Below are positions 63,739 to 64,000 of a DNA stretch of 64,000 bases, piece by piece. The first letter of the stretch is position 1; each line of letters opens with the position of its first letter. The position numbers and the translations under genes were made by a program. This DNA comes from Globisporangium splendens. Taxonomy: Eukaryota > Oomycota > Peronosporomycetes > Pythiales > Pythiaceae. The notes under the pieces were generated by a model that saw only the letters and a program-made list of their open reading frames with translations, ran no database searches and was not told where the DNA came from. Where the stretch lies: positions 330,002 to 394,001 of the forward strand of contig VFIW01000017.1 in the NCBI GenBank assembly GCA_006386115.1, given 5' to 3'.

Positions 63739-64000
63739 GGCTGCATCCGATGCGATGTCTTGTGATTGGCGCCAGAATGCAGAATGAGATTCGCCGATGA
63801 AGCGTCACTAACCGCCACAGCGGCAACACTGGAGGAGGTAATAGATAGAACACCGAGGAGACGCGGGAAAACTGAGAAATGAATCTCCATTTTGTGTTGA
63901 TTGTTTTTTGTTTTGCTTTGTTTTTTTTATATGTGCTTTGCTGTCTCCTTTGTCTGTACAATAACATGAATATGCCACGACTCACAGCACACGGTGTTGC

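Overview
The window reads as nuclear DNA of an oomycete, most like a Pythium/Globisporangium-type species. The basis is dense protein-coding genes on both strands, short introns (about 50-100 bases) with GTACGT or GTAAG donors, a pair of elicitin-like genes (a family known from oomycetes), and animal- or fungus-like housekeeping genes with high intron density. No rRNA, tRNA, CRISPR or prokaryotic operon structure was seen. The species call is inference.

Layout. 1-3.6 kb: 3' part of RAD50. 3.9-9.6 kb: a head-to-head pair of PUS7/TruD pseudouridine synthase paralogues. 9.6-11.9 kb: a secreted, membrane-anchored aspartic-protease-like protein whose active-site motifs look lost. 12.1-15.4 kb: Rab28-type GTPase, then a divergent ribosomal protein pair (P2 and eL22). 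15.9-18.3 kb: PDK1 kinase with a PH domain split over small exons. 19.2-24.6 kb: a crotonase-fold protein, a mitochondrial carrier, and cytosolic PheRS alpha. 25.0-27.5 kb: a 13-exon CDF metal transporter. 28.1-29.1 kb: a damaged 2OG-Fe(II) oxygenase. 30.1-35.5 kb: tandem Cyc8/Ssn6-type TPR corepressor genes. 35.8-37.5 kb: PPAN/SSF1 ribosome-biogenesis factor.

37.9-50.0 kb is the most unusual part: seven intronless genes, six on the minus strand and one on the plus strand, encode proteins with different DNA-binding heads (CENP-B/Tc5-type helix-turn-helix modules in six, a BED zinc finger in one). All end in the same roughly 50-residue C-terminal module with the core EENMLARKRLKDAG. No DDE transposase domain follows. 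A nitrilase gene sits inside the cluster. I interpret it as a locally expanded family of domesticated, transposon-derived DNA-binding proteins that share a tail, perhaps a common partner-binding or oligomerisation module.

51.1-54.1 kb: two GPI-type elicitin-like proteins that keep four of the six elicitin cysteines. 54.7-57.6 kb: UTP14. 58.2-58.7 kb: a small DUF3128-type protein. 58.9-60.0 kb: an unrecognised acidic protein. 60.9-63.7 kb: a TPR plus SGNH-hydrolase-like gene with an in-frame TGA. Exon coordinates given below were deduced by hand from reading frame, splice consensus and protein similarity; none was checked against transcripts.
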